Counted from the first letter of the stretch, positions 1 through 10,996 are shown. The stretch is DNA of 64,000 bases from Adiantum capillus-veneris (GCA_014529385.2 CM043955.1:139239108-139303107), one strand, 5' to 3'. Notes: a model not told the origin generated them from the letters alone. Made by a program: numbers and translations.

Positions 1-1763
1 AATGAAGTTGGCTTTGGTACCTAGATCAAAGAAGATAAGCACTGTTTGATCCCTGACCTTTCCCCATGCTCTGCAAAGCTCGCTTGCATCTGAATTTGGC
101 TTGTCGCCCACCATATCTGGCACTAGACCAGCCATGGGCTTCTTTCCTTTCCTGCCCTCCTTGTCTTCAGAATCAGCTGGCCTTTTCTTTGTAGGACAAT
201 TGTAAGCGCCAGGCTGCTCACAGATGAAGCATTTGTTTTCTGACCTCAGGACCTTCTTTTGCTCTTCCGACTTGCGAGGAAAACGTCTTTTCCATTTCTT
301 TGCTGGTCTCTTTTCTGATTCAGCGATAGCTTTGCCTTTCCCTGCGTTGGCTGGCTCCTGAGTCCCTTTAGGTACCTCATTGGGAACGTGCTTCTTTGCT
401 GAATTTTTCTTGGTTGATCCTTCCTTGACGCCAGTATTGAATTCACAATCTTCTCCCTTGAGCAAACCATTGCCAGTGTTTGCTACCTCGATGAGCTGCG
501 TCAAAGTAGTGACTTTGGTCTTCGTGCAGTACTTTCTCAATTTGGGTAGGCCACAACAGTATTTTTCAATCGTTCTGTCAATGGCACAAACCTATAGGAA
601 GTTACTCGATGTAGAGCTTTCCAAAACTTCCGATTATAGTCGTCCAGATTTCTGCAAGTGGCAGCATTAAGCTGGTGCCATTCTGTCATGACATCTGCTT
701 CAAAGTCATCAGATAACCATGCTGCTGCAAAAATCTGCTTGAAGTAAATCCATGTGGACGGAGCTTGCCCTTGCAGCAACAAAGTTGTCCACCATTGTCC
801 CGCATTCTCTGTCAAGAAAGTGGCTGCATTGCGGACCTTTGAAGCCTCTGTAAAGTTTCTCCCTGCATAGGCCTTGTCAAACTGCTGGAGGAATGAGAGA
901 GCCTTCTTCCTATCATCAAACCCTGTAAAGGTCGAGAAAGTCACACCTTTGCCACCTTTTTTGTACGAAGTTGGCCTCTCCAGCGGCGTCAAATTGTCAT
1001 ATGGACGTGATTGAAACATGGGAACACTGTTAAGGTTCATTTGTGTTCCCTGGCCGCAATTAAGTTGACCTGGAAATGCTATATTTGGCTGCTGATTTGT
1101 AATTCCAACCATACCAAAATTTGCCGGTGGCATCCCAAATTGGCCCTGAGTGCTTTGAAACCTTGGTAGCATGCCCGTGACACCTTACATGGGGTTAGGC
1201 ATCATCGTTTGAGCACCCCCGAACACTGTTCCTAGCATGTAAAACTGATTTCCAGGTGCATGACCAGCCATGCTCTGGAATACCGATCCACCTCCAAAAT
1301 AGCCAGGGTGTACTGAAGGTGGTGGGAAGACTTGTTGCATAGCCTGTAGGTTGCTTCCCTACCCATTAGAACCAGCTATAGGCTGCTGAAAAGTGGCTGG
1401 CTGAACTGGTACATCTTAAAAAACTGGCATCTCAGCCACCTGTTCTTGCACCTTAGGCACAGATTGTGGAGACTGCATGTTCTCCGTCAAGTGTACAGGT
1501 GTTTCCATTGACTCCGCAGTATGAATCACCTGTGCTTCAGCCTTAAGAGGCTTTTGAATATGATCCAATGACCCAACTTGCTGAGACGGAAGAGGAGGTT
1601 GCAAAAAGGATAAAAACCTCGGGTTCTGCATTACTTGTGTGAACATAGCCACAGCAGTAGCCAACTGGGTCCTCAATATATCATCATCCGTCTGTGGTGG
1701 TCTTGAAGACTCACCCACTTCATGTGTCTGTTGACCCTGTGAAGAGGAAACCTCTTCAGTCAC
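1..1763 (-). pseudogene. Ty3-type gag-protease of element E1, degenerate, runs off window
   Basis: Minus-strand gag reading from a Met at 1763: a Gln/Pro-rich N terminus, a Gly/Asn/Pro/Gln-rich middle, then a capsid region with the retrotransposon-gag pattern (FTGFDDRKKALSFLQQFDKA, then GQWW) at about 1172-537. In-frame stops lie near 1413, 1361 and 1186 and a frameshift near 537. The shifted frame continues through a basic linker and a zinc-knuckle remnant (CFICEQPGAYNC, His missing, about 195-230) to the first protease motif LIFFDLG at 8-30. The rest of pol lies left of the window. It follows its own LTR (1888-3355) in the same orientation. The protein would form the virus-like particle of an LTR retrotransposon; this copy cannot make it. 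Family assignment to Ty3 rests on relatives in the window with the same FFDxx-KANF protease motif. Confidence 0.8.
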
Positions 1764-1887
1764 ATCATCTGGTCAACCATAATTGCAATTCCCTGTGTCT
1801 GGTCTATGATCCCTTGTGTCTTCAAACCCAAACTGACCAAGGCTCACTTCTATGGGAAAAAGTGATTTAATCCCATCCATGAAACCA
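1764..1887 (-). other. E1 leader between LTR and gag
   Basis: Untranslated leader. The bases next to the LTR read TGGTTTCATGGA on the minus strand, starting with the TGGT expected of a primer-binding site but not matching the initiator-Met site found in A and C. The primer tRNA is therefore not assigned. Confidence 0.4.
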
Positions 1888-3355
1888 TGAAACCGGCCTG
1901 TACTTTCAAAAAGGGCGGTAGACTTTAGACTTAAACCTTATTTGCTTTCACCCATTTAATTTGTCGCCCACCTTACCTTTTTTTTTTCAAGACACAACAA
2001 AGGGGAGAGGGATACAGGCTACTAGATTGCACCTGTATGAGTAGACCGACACCAGATTGGCCCCTAACTTAGGCGCCCCTTTCGGTATTTCTTTATTGTT
2101 TAAAAGAGGGAATAAACGATGTGGTTCCCTACAAGCTGCCCCGCACAAACTTGGCTGAATTTCAACTATTCCGGACCGATTTCGGCAACATAACTGTACT
2201 AGGACCCTTCACAATCAGTATTCCCACGCATTGAATGACTTTCCCGACGCATACGGGAACTTTGCAAAACCTGGCGAGAACCTGCAGCACGCTGATTCTC
2301 TGTTTTCAGCCCTGAAAATGCGCCAGATAACCTCTACAGCGGTCCCCTCGCGTCCCCGAACCTCCTGGGGGTATTAGGGACCGTTTAGGGCCAAAACCCT
2401 AAACCTGCAAAAATACACAGCAGGCTGTAATTTACTGTTTCAGGCTACGTTTCGCATGCCAACCGCATCCGTAACAAGTCCTCGAGCTCCCGCACCTATA
2501 GGACTACTTGCCCTTTGAATCGGACAAGATTTCTGGCGTGAAACCTCTCTGAATTCACCTGTACCTGCGGGGGATTAGCCGCTAGCTAGTCCACTACCTG
2601 TGCAAGAGGCTCTTGCCTCGGCAATCGCGCATGAACCCACACAACTGTACATTGGTCAAATGAAAAGCCCACTAGAGGGGCATAACATACTGCCATGGGG
2701 GAGAGAGAGGGCAGTGCGTAGGGTACAGGGCATCACTCTTGGCACCGCACTGTACATAGGAGGGAAAGGAAGCACTACATAGCTCTTAACCTGTGACAAA
2801 AATCTGCAAATGAGCCTCTTTCCCCTTCAAATTCAGCACCACCTTCTCTTGCATGAGGAAAGTGCACCAGAATGTGCCACTTGGCGCATTTACAAGCATT
2901 TTCCCGTTTCGGGGTTGCCGCCTAAAAATCTCCCAACCGGTTGCCCACTTGACTTCACAGCAGAGTAAGAAAATGTTCTCCTTGTCATTCCGGAGGTAAC
3001 GACGCAAACACATTTTCAAGTCCCAAAATAGCACTTTCCTAAATTTTAGGAGATGCTGCCATTGTATCTTTCTAGGTCATCTGACCCCCTTTGTACACTG
3101 CAGCCACACCCAAAACTGAAATGTAGCCTCTGTAGCAAAGGATTCCACTTTGGCTAGTCAATGACCCCACTTTGGCTAACCATAGTCTTTGTCCAACCAT
3201 AGTGCTCTCTTGCCCTCAGGCCTGGACTCCCTCTGGACAGTTCCACACTAGCTATGCAATGCAGGGTAGTTAGATTTCCCGAGGGGTGTTTCCAAAAAGT
3301 GAAAGTAAATAGATAATAAGAAAGAAATCAACAAAAAGGATAGATAGTAGTCACA
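1888..3355 (-). repeat. 5' LTR of E1 (about 1.47 kb)
   Basis: On the minus strand it starts TGTGACTAC at 3355 and ends GGCCGGTTTCA at 1888. It aligns by eye along its length with the G LTR at 46871-48327 (1,457 bp): shared blocks include GCAACCGGTTG, AAATTTAGG, and ATACCGAAAGGGGCGCC at 2072-2097 about 190 bases from the end. E1 inserted into H1, since H1 protease sequence begins directly at 3356. The far end and its target duplication are outside the window. ORFs in this interval are chance readings. Confidence 0.75.
2072..2097 (-). promoter_or_regulatory. Conserved LTR core motif (E1 copy)
   Basis: Minus-strand AATAAAGAAATACC followed by GAAAGGGGCGCC. The same block sits near the 3' end of at least eight other LTRs here. 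An AATAAA-like poly(A) signal at the end of the R region is the likely role (inference). Confidence 0.55.
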
Positions 3356-3748
3356 CGCTGGTCACAGTTGCCATTACACCGATCATTGGCAAAACTTCGA
3401 TTGCAATGACAAGGTGGTTTAGGGCACGAGGATTTCTACGTAATTTCCGTGGGAGATTGTGACATCCTACTCGAAATCCCTTGGTGCCACAAGAACAACG
3501 CCGTGGTTGACTACTGGGCCGAGAAAGCGATTTTGACAAATGAAGGGCTCAGAGATTGTACTTGATGAACTTCAATTTCTTTACTCGCCTTTTTTTGGGA
3601 GAGAACTGAACGATGAATGAAGGTAGAATATGTTTGACCTGAACAAAGAACGCCAAGATTTTCTCCACACTCATGCCGATTGCTTTTCAAAGGGCCTGCA
3701 AAGCGAGTTGTGACCAGCTCGTCCTGAGGATCATACCATTGAGCTGAT
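3356..3748 (+). pseudogene. H1: Ty3 protease C-terminal half and start of RT, left piece
   Basis: Translating with frame changes gives the family pattern also seen at 31089-31400 (-) and 63490-63930 (+): CQGYLGHEDFYV, CD-LLEIPW-HKNNAVVDY, a linker with KEHQDFLHTHADCF, then DHTIEL leading into the RT N terminus. It is cut on the left by E1 and on the right by A. The reading DHTIEL|ILG resumes exactly at 12868 after A, showing H1 was the target. Several stops and frameshifts: dead copy. Confidence 0.75.
3744..3748 (+). repeat. Target-site duplication of A, left
   Basis: GCTGA immediately before the LTR. The right copy at 12867-12871 is TCTGA (4 of 5 identical). Removing A and one copy restores the H1 reading. 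Confidence 0.75.
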
Positions 3749-4855
3749 GTCACGTGACACATCCAACCCTATGTGTCCGTGGACAACAAGCTACATCATA
3801 ACAGGGTTCCGTCAGTCCAGTCACTCTAGATTAGAAGTGATCTGGCACTTTTGTGAGTCTATTCATAGACCGTGCATGCCCAGTCACTTAGTATAGATGC
3901 ATATCCTTTGGTTGCACACATCATGATCATAAGCATTTCCATCAGAATCCTTCAGGGGAGTTTTCCAGTGCATTTAGCCTATTTTATCTATTTTTGACAT
4001 TTTTCACTTATTAATGTAAGTGACTTTTGTTGGAAAGTAGGTAGGACAAATTGGGTAAGAAAATATATAAGCAAACCAAGGTTAGCTCTAAACAGCAGAT
4101 GAGCAAGGAGAACAGCAGGCTTCGGCGACAGGTTCCCTCTTTCTTAGCAAGACTCCCCCAGCAGCCTTGGGCGATTTCCCTCACACACGTACCCTAGCGT
4201 TTTTCATTATCACCATCAGCTTTCCCCCCTTGGCGTTTTTCAGCAGATACAGACCACATCCCCCCCCTTGCACTTAGCGTTTTTCACCATCGCCAGCAAG
4301 ACTGTCCCCCTTGGCGTTTTCAGCACTAACCCGCAGCAGAAGGGCAGCGTTTTCAGCACCAAAACGCAGCAGTGACATCAGCATTTTTAGCAAGCAAATC
4401 AGCGTTTTTCACACAACATAAGAGCAGCCCGAATTTCAACGTTTCTTTTGCAACAGATTTCAGCGTTGAGCGTTTTTGGACAACAGATAGAAACATTCAG
4501 TTTTCAGCCCTATTGTCGGCCTCGCCATCCGCGTCGTCATAGTCTAGACCTGCATCAATTTCATGCATCATCATTGTACCAGTTTGTGCAATCAATCGTA
4601 GACCACTCTCGCCAAACGAGAGTGGGGCTTTCGGAGGAGGGTTTTACAACGTCTCTGGTGTCATATCTCTCTTCTCTCTCTATCTCTCAGTCTCATACAC
4701 TTGCACGCACAATGTCCACTCACTTTGTTCGTGATCATAGCACTCTCCATTAAGAACGGAAGGCTCTCCCTTCCATAAGAACTAAAAGGAACCTTGAGCA
4801 AAATATGGAACACTCATCTTGAGAAAGAACAACATTCATTCCGCTGCACCTTACA
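3749..4855 (+). repeat. 5' LTR of A (1,107 bp)
   Basis: Starts TGTCACGTGACA (itself a palindrome) and ends CCTTACA; the copy at 11781-12866 has the same ends. Its second half (about 4190-4490) carries about ten variants of GCGTTTTTCAGCA. The two LTRs are visibly very similar, with small indels in C and GTC runs. Confidence 0.95.
4061..4071 (+). promoter_or_regulatory. Putative TATA box of A 5' LTR
   Basis: AAATATATAAG, about 310 bases into the LTR, followed by A/C-rich sequence. The equivalent position of the 3' LTR (about 12092) reads AAATATATACG. A plausible Pol II start for the element transcript; no experimental support. Confidence 0.4.
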
Positions 4856-4856
4856 C

Positions 4857-4868
4857 TGGTATCAGAGC
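4857..4868 (+). promoter_or_regulatory. Primer-binding site, initiator Met tRNA
   Basis: TGGTATCAGAGC, one base after the LTR end, complementary to the 3' end of plant tRNA-iMet. It primes minus-strand DNA synthesis. Confidence 0.95.
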
Positions 4869-5315
4869 TTTGGTAGTGTTCTGTATCACTCAAGGAAAGA
4901 ACCACAAGAATCACAAGATTTTTCTTTTGGTTGTTGCGGTCGCACGAACCCAAGTTCGCTTGGGCATGTCGATTCCTAATCGTGTTTTTGAAGAGTGACA
5001 GGAATCCCAAGAAAAAAGGGCTTGTCCAGCCTCCCCTTGTGTCTCTTTTCACTCATTGAGAGCGGACCGTGCACTTAGCGGCCGGCCAATCGATGTGAGG
5101 TGGGAAAAAGCAACCTTGGTGTGAGCGCAAGGTGGCCAAGGGGTGTGCCCGCGGAAAGGAGTAGAACTCGGGGGAAGAGAAGATCCTTCTCAAACACGGT
5201 TTGGAAGTGAAAGAACACCTCAAGAACCTCAAGAACCTCAAGACCCTCAAGAACCCAAGTTCCTCCTGAACTTAAGAACCAACGATCATAGTGCATAGTC
5301 GTCACCCGAAGCGGC

Positions 5316-5832
5316 ATGGATACTTCGCATGCAGGTGATGAGCATGAGAGAGGCGACGAAGAATTTTCCCCACCAAGAGATTTTTCCGACCCTCCCCCTT
5401 CGCCATCTACGCCACAAAGTGTACCAAATCCTATGGAGGCAATGGTCAAGTCGATGATGGACATAATGACCAAACAAGAAGAGACTCACACTGCCTTGGA
5501 ACACGAACGCGACGAACGAAAAAAAAGAAAAGAACAAAGAAAGGAGGAAGCGGCAGCACGACGCGCAGTCTGGGAGGCCGAGCGTGAGGTTCAAAGAGAA
5601 CTACGTACTCAAGAATTGGTTCGACAAGTACTTGCCTCGAAGTTCGAAACAAAGATCCTGGGAGTTTCTCAAGTGGCGCAAGCCACGATGCGAATTCCAA
5701 CAACCCAGTCACAGAGAAGTTGACTTTCAGTAAGTATGATGGTAAGATGGATGCTACGGTTATTCATTCTTGGTTCCATCAATTAAATGCTTATTTTGCG
5801 GCAACTAAGAAGACAGGGAATAGAAAGGTATT
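5316..5832 (+). pseudogene. A gag, N-terminal part
   Basis: Met at 5316 begins an acidic/Pro-rich N terminus, followed by a highly charged Glu/Arg/Lys helix (about residues 55-110) likely to be a coiled coil. Near 5700 the capsid reading continues in another frame (KLTFSKYDGKMDATVIHSWF, about 5712-5775) up to 5828, where a LINE interrupts it. The capsid resumes at 7472. Confidence 0.8.
5822..5832 (+). repeat. Target-site duplication of LINE, left copy (11 bp)
   Basis: AGAAAGGTATT, repeated exactly at 7466-7476. It lies directly beside a T-rich run (the LINE tail on the opposite strand). Confidence 0.9.
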
Positions 5833-5909
5833 TTTACTTTTTACTTTTGTGGGCTAGAGCCGGCAAGCCAGCAAGGAACTGCCTTTGCTTCGCGTGCACG
5901 CAAACGAGT

Positions 5910-6083
5910 CATAGTAACAGGGAATGGCCGTTTTCAAGTCTCCGTTCCCCGTTCCCATTCCAAGTTCCCGTTCCGAATCCCCGTTCCGTGTTTCAAACGT
6001 GAGTACCCGTAACAAGGAATGGCATTTTGTTGCGCGTTCCCGTTCCCCGTTCCCGTTCCGGTTTCGCGTTCCTGGTAACTATG
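5910..6083. mobile_element. hAT-type MITE copy 1 (174 bp)
   Basis: Terminal inverted repeats CATAGTAACAGGGAA / CATAGTTACCAGGAA, no coding capacity, and an exact 8-bp duplication AAACGAGT at 5902-5909 and 6084-6091. The interior is dominated by iterations of GTTCCCCGTTCCC. An 8-bp duplication points to hAT transposase mobilisation. Copy 2 is at 13881-14054. Confidence 0.9.
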
Positions 6084-6564
6084 AAACGAGTCAAAGACAA
6101 GTTATCTTGCGGACTTGCTGACAAGGGGAAAAGCGCTCCATGCCGTATCGTGGCATGTCAACGGGGAATGGAAGCAGGTTTCCCCCTCGGGGGAGTAAAA
6201 AGTCTTTTCATGCCATGTTAGTCAGTCCATGTTCCCTTGTTAGTCACGCCACCCGAGGGTAACGTCGGGAAATCACCAAACGAATTCAGTGATGCATTTA
6301 AGGACCAAGGCTGAGAGAGAGGGACAGACCCTTGTAACTCACAGACCGTGTTCAATCCTGCCCAGGTACTCCAGGATTTTCGCCTGGTAGAAAAAGGCCC
6401 CCGTCCAGCGGATGTTCGGTAGGACTGCCATACCCAAAGTGGGCGTCGGCTCAAAGGAGGCATCCCGATCCGGCCAACCATGGTCACCAAGGCCCGCTCG
6501 GAAAGCCCCAGGACCATGTTAGGCGAGACCGCACCGTACGCAATAACTACAAGCCCTACGAGCT

Positions 6565-7465
6565 TCAAACACCCTCATGGGCCAGAGCATTGTAGTATCG
6601 CAGTACGGCCCCACAGAGGAATGCTGCAATGTTATCCGCATAGGCACTCAGCTGCGGTCCACGACGACCATTATGGGCCCCACGAGGGACAACCCAACCT
6701 GGCAATCGCTTTCCGCCAATCTCCCCTCCCAAGAGTAACACTTTGGTATCTTCACCGCTAGGATTGTTTAACAGCCGTCTAGCATGTTCCAAACAGGGTC
6801 GTATTGAGCTTCTGAGATTGTCCAGTTCAGGGCACTGTACCAACAGGTGCGTGAGTGACCTTGAACCTTCTTCCATTCCGCACAACGGGCAAGTCCTCGA
6901 CTGTGCCCGTTCAATCTTATCCTTAAGCATTAAGCCATCCACTCTTGCTAGTAACAAGACTTTCTTCTCCATCCCACCGGGGTTCTTCCCAATGCTCTGC
7001 CTAAAGAGGTATCCACGCGTGTCCTCATACTTCCTCTCGATATAAGGATCAAGGGAGACACATTGATGTGAGTGTTCCCAAAGCTTCCAGCTCTCCTGTC
7101 TTGCGGTTTCAACAGAAGCGCCGTTGATATACCTCTCCCCCCAAAACTTTGTCCTTTTACACCAAGTCCACTTCTTGAATTGGTTCCAGTCTGGCATATT
7201 GTTAACCAAATCTGCAATCCAAGTCTTTAGACCTGCGTATTTGGTAAAAGCTCGTACCCTCTGTCCTGCACAGTAAGCTGGTACGGGGGGGAGCCCTAAC
7301 TCCCGGTGAAGAGTTGTTGCTGCCACAGAACTGGACTTCGCGGCCTTACCGACTACCCACCTCATTTCAGTTGCTATAAGCGTCTCTAATGGGTTCAACT
7401 TCCTCATATCATGTGAACCCATAATCTCCGCTCCATAAGTCGCCACTGGGAAGACGCACGCCTTG
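6565..7465 (-). CDS. LINE ORF2 C-terminal domain (post-RT region), truncated
   Basis: About 300 open codons on the minus strand, starting inside the truncated protein. It matches the segment after the LINE reverse transcriptase: FLKACVFPVATYGAEI, then LGLPPVPAYCAGQRVRAF, then a Cys/His cluster CPLCGMEEGSRSLTHLLVQC typical of LINE C termini. The open frame extends to 7617 into A gag by chance; only the part below 7466 belongs to the LINE. The unbroken frame suggests a younger insertion than its host A. Confidence 0.85.
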
Positions 7466-7471
7466 AGAAAG

Positions 7472-8100
7472 GTATTGACGGCAGCTATGTACCTTGCCGG
7501 TGATGCCATCAACTGGTACCACGCATGGGAAGAGGCACAGCTAGCCGTGCACCTAGAGGAAGCCGACGAACTCACGCCCCTGTTTTTCAGTTGGGCTGAT
7601 TTCCAAGACAAGCTCAAGGCGCGGTTTATGCCACCTCAGTACCTCGCACGATTGAAGGACGATTGGTGCGCTCTCAAGTAAAATGGTATGCCGGTTATGT
7701 CTTTCTCTAATCGTGTGTTGCAGCTCGGCACTCAATTACGCAAATCGGATACGGAGCGCAAGGAGGCATTTCTTTACGGATTGGACGAGTATATCAAGTA
7801 TGATGTCGAGGTACTTGATCCAATCAATCTCAACAAGGCGGTAGCGATTTCTCTCGCACACGAGATGAAGCACAACAAAGGAAAGCCTAAGGAAAACAAG
7901 ACTTCTCAAGGAACCCCGCAGAATTCTCAGAACACGTACTATGTAAGAACGGTAAGAATGGTAATTCTTCTAGCCCTTTTTCCTCTAATTCCTCGGAAAA
8001 GAACTCTAACAATGAATCTAAGGGTAAAGCTAAAGCACCTGCAAAACCTAAGCTAACCCAGATGAAAAAGATGCACAAGGAATTGTAGGAGGATACATCA
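7472..8100 (+). pseudogene. A gag, capsid C-terminal part
   Basis: Continues the capsid after the LINE: YLAGDAINWYHAWEE, then FQDKLKARFMPPQYLARLKD, the standard Ty3 gag signature with the W and RF motifs. A TAA at 7679-7681 interrupts the frame, which then continues from 7688 (FSNRVLQLGTQLR, FLYGLDEYIKYDVEV) until a frameshift near 7930. A Lys/Gln/Ser-rich linker leads to the zinc knuckle. Confidence 0.85.
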
Positions 8101-8114
8101 CGGCTGAAGAACAA

Positions 8115-8650
8115 GTGATTTATGCTAAAGAAGGTAGATGTTTTCAATGTCACATCAAGGGTCACATTAAGAAGGCTTGTCCTAAGACAGCCCCACCTAA
8201 AGAACAAAAGGCACCCACAACCACAAGCACTATAACACACCACCCTGAATCTTCTCATGACTCTGACACACACATTGATGAGTCTCTCATGAAGTGTTAT
8301 GGTCATGTAAAGAGTCAGCGTTTTATCATATTGTTTGATTCAGGCAGTATGCATGATGTGATTAGTCCCTCTCTTGTTGAGAGAGCCCGCCTAGAGGTTA
8401 GTCAGAAATCTCCTCTCATCACGAAGGAGTGCCTTGATGTGATGTTTACCGTTCAACAAGATTCTTTCAGTAGGAAATTTCGTGTGTCTCCTCTCTCAGG
8501 ATGTGATATGATTTTGGGCATAAGATGGTTTCGTGAACTCAACCCTCTCATTGATTGGGAGGCTAACACACTCACTTTACATGCCAAAACTGACTCCCCT
8601 CTCATCATTCATGCTGAGGAGGGCTTGCATTCTTTGCCTCTCATCTCTCA
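8115..8650 (+). pseudogene. A zinc knuckle and retropepsin
   Basis: CFQCHIKGHIKKAC is a perfect CX2CX4HX4C knuckle (RNA packaging). The aspartic protease follows with a canonical active site, ILFDSGSMHDVIS, and the flap-distal motif CDMILGIRWFRELNPLIDW. This stretch is open, one frame with the RT N terminus (to 9017). The canonical DSG distinguishes A from the E1/C/H family, where this site is altered. Confidence 0.9.
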
Positions 8651-8699
8651 TGTGCAGGTAAAGCGTGAATTACAACGAGGAGCACAAGCGGCATTCATC

Positions 8700-10002
8700 T
8701 ATGCTGCTCCAGTTTCCCAGAGCATTCAGGCTCCAGCTAAGTATTCAGATTTGTTTACGAAGTTTAAACATCTCTTTCTGCAGGATGATCTTCCACCTCG
8801 TCTCCCACCCGAGCGGTCGGAGGACCATCGCATCGAGCTCATGGAGGGGGCACAGCCTGTGAATAAGGCTCCCTATCTTTTGAACAAGACGCAAGAGGAA
8901 GAGTTAGAGCGACAACTCACGGAGTTGGTGGCTAGAGGATTCATACGCCCTAGCGTAAGTCCTGCTGCCCCTATTTTTGTTTGTTCGCAAGAAAAATGGT
9001 TCGTCTCGTTTGCGTGTTGATTACAAGGTATTAAATAAGATGACCGTCGAGAACAAGTTTCCGATGCCTCGCATTGAGTATATCCTCAATAGGCTCAATG
9101 GAGCAAAGGTTTTCAGCAAGGTCGATCTCAAAAGTGGATACCATTAGGTACGGGTATTTAAAGGCAACATTTTCAAGACCGCTTTTTGCACCGAGCGAGG
9201 GCAATGGGAGTATATTGTTATGCCTTTAAGATCGACAGCTGCCGTGGGTACATTTAATCGTCTCATGGTAGGTCGTTTCGGTGATATGGTCGGTGTATGT
9301 GTGTTCATCTTTTTAGATGATATTCTCATTTTTTCTGCATCGTGGGAACAACATGAAAGAGATGTCGAAAGGGTACTAACTCGTTTGGATGAGTGTCAGT
9401 TGTAGATTGCAGCTAAGAAGTCTGAATTTTTTCTTACTGAAGTCACTTATCTGGGTTACATCATTTCTGCAGAAGGCGTCAAGCTAGATCCCGCGAAGGT
9501 GGAACAGGTTCGTAATTTGGATTTGCCCAAATCTGCATATAATATACGTTCTTTTCTTGGTTTATGTCAAGTATATAGTTCGCACATTGAGAATTTTGCA
9601 CGCATTGTTGCACCCATGACTGATGTTTTGAAAGGGGTAAAGCTAGATCCCGCGAAGGTGGAACAGGTTCGTAATTTGGATTTGCCCAAATCTGCATATG
9701 ATATACGTTCTTTTCTTGGTTTATGTCAAGTATATAGTTCGCACATTGAGAATTTTGCACGCATTGCTGCACCCATGACTGATGTTTTGAAAGGGGTAAA
9801 GACTCGCCGTCAGCGTGTAGATTTGCGCGAAGCAGCCATTGAGGCTTTCGCAGCTCTCAAGGTTGCGGTGACAGAAGCACCATGTCTTATCCTTGCCTCT
9901 TGGGATGATCCCTTTGAGGTATGGACGGATGCAAGCAATGTCGCCATAGGCGTTGTGCTTCAGCAGCATGGTCGTCATGTAGCTTTCCTTAGCTTGAGTC
10001 AA
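8700..10002 (+). pseudogene. A reverse transcriptase with internal duplication
   Basis: RT begins DDLPPRLPPERSEDHRIEL (about 8785) and continues LVARGFIRPSVSPAAPI. A frameshift near 8985 is followed by LRVDYKVLNKMTVENKFPMP, a TAG near 9146 (GYH*), the catalytic box VFIFLDDILIFS (variant of YxDD) at about 9303-9338, a TAG near 9404, and YLGYIISAEGV. The connection domain is then present twice in tandem (9481-9639 and 9640-9798) before the start of RNase H (PFEVWTDASNVAIGVVLQQ) and a stop at 10003. Confidence 0.9.
9481..9798 (+). repeat. In-frame tandem duplication, 2 x 159 bp, in RT/RNase H connection
   Basis: The block from AAGCTAGATCCC at 9481 recurs at 9640; period 159 bp = 53 codons. The copies differ at only a few positions (e.g. 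AATATACG/GATATACG, GTTG/GCTG). It encodes RSFLGLCQVYSSHIENFARI twice without breaking the frame. Confidence 0.95.
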
Positions 10003-10019
10003 TAGTGCGGAAAAGAATT

Positions 10020-10996
10020 ATTTAGTTTATGATAAAGAACTTTTGTCTGTCATTCACTCTCTTAAGCATTGGAAGCATTTTCTTTATGGTAGAGAGTTTA
10101 CAGTGCGAACAGATCATCAAGCCCTCAAGTGGCTCCAATCTATGCCTAATACACATTGGAGTGATCGCCAAGCACGGTGGTCACAATTTTTTGAGCAATT
10201 TGGAGGTTTGATTGAGTATGTGTCTGGAAAAGCTAACCCTATTGTTGCAGATGCGTTGAGTCGCAAAGGACAGATTTTGACTCTTGAGTCAAGATCCACA
10301 TTTTCTATTCAGGGTGAATCTTTTGACAGCATGAAGAATCAGTATGCGGATTCCGAGTTTGGTAAGCATTGGTTGCAGGCTCTTGCTTCCCAAGGGCCAA
10401 GCAACTATCTCATTCGTGATGGTTTGTTGTATTTTCGTCAACGTTTATGTGTGTTGCCCTCTCTCAGGCCAACCATATTGCATGATGCACATGATTCTCT
10501 CACGGGTGGGCACAGGGGAATGAACACCACTTTGGAAAAAATTGAAAGATTCTCTTATTGGCCTAAAATGCGAAAAGATGTGTTTCATTATGTCACACAG
10601 TGCACTATATGTCAAAACATAAAAGCTCCTCGGGGTAAGCAGCAAGGCCTCTTGCTTCTGTTGCCTATTCCTCATGGACCTTTTCAAGATATTTCTATGG
10701 ATTTTGTGACTAACCTACCACTAAGTTTGCATTCAAGGAACACTCAATGTTTGACAATGATTGATCGTTTCAGCAAATTTTGCATGTTGATTCCTTGTAA
10801 AGCCACAGTTACTGCACAAGATGTAGAACGGTTGTTCATTAAGCATTGGTACCCCCTCTGTGGTTTGCCAAAATCAATTGTTTCACATAGGGATGTTAAG
10901 TTCACGTCCAACTTTTGGCGCGCACTCTTTGAAAATTTTGGCATTGAGTTGAATTTTTCATCGGCTTTTCATCCACAGTCAGATGGTCAAACATAA
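10020..10996 (+). pseudogene. A RNase H and integrase core
   Basis: RNase H end: HSLKHWKHFLYGREFTVRTD, HQALKWLQ, ANPIVADALSRK. Integrase: HHCC finger (GHRGMNTTLEKI ... CTICQNIK), first catalytic Asp in ISMDFVTNLP, second in IVSHRDVKFTS, then HPQSDGQT followed by TAA at 10994-10996, exactly where the catalytic Glu belongs. The 317-codon open stretch from 10043 is the best preserved part of A. Confidence 0.9.

Larger units (their letters stand above)
5833..7465 (-). mobile_element. 5'-truncated LINE inserted in A gag
   Basis: Bounded by a perfect 11-bp duplication. Read on the minus strand it has the C-terminal part of an ORF2 protein (7465-6565), a 3' UTR, and a short A-rich tail (T-rich at 5833-5850 on the plus strand). 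Lack of the endonuclease and RT is the usual 5' truncation of target-primed reverse transcription. A MITE lies in its 3' UTR. Confidence 0.9.
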
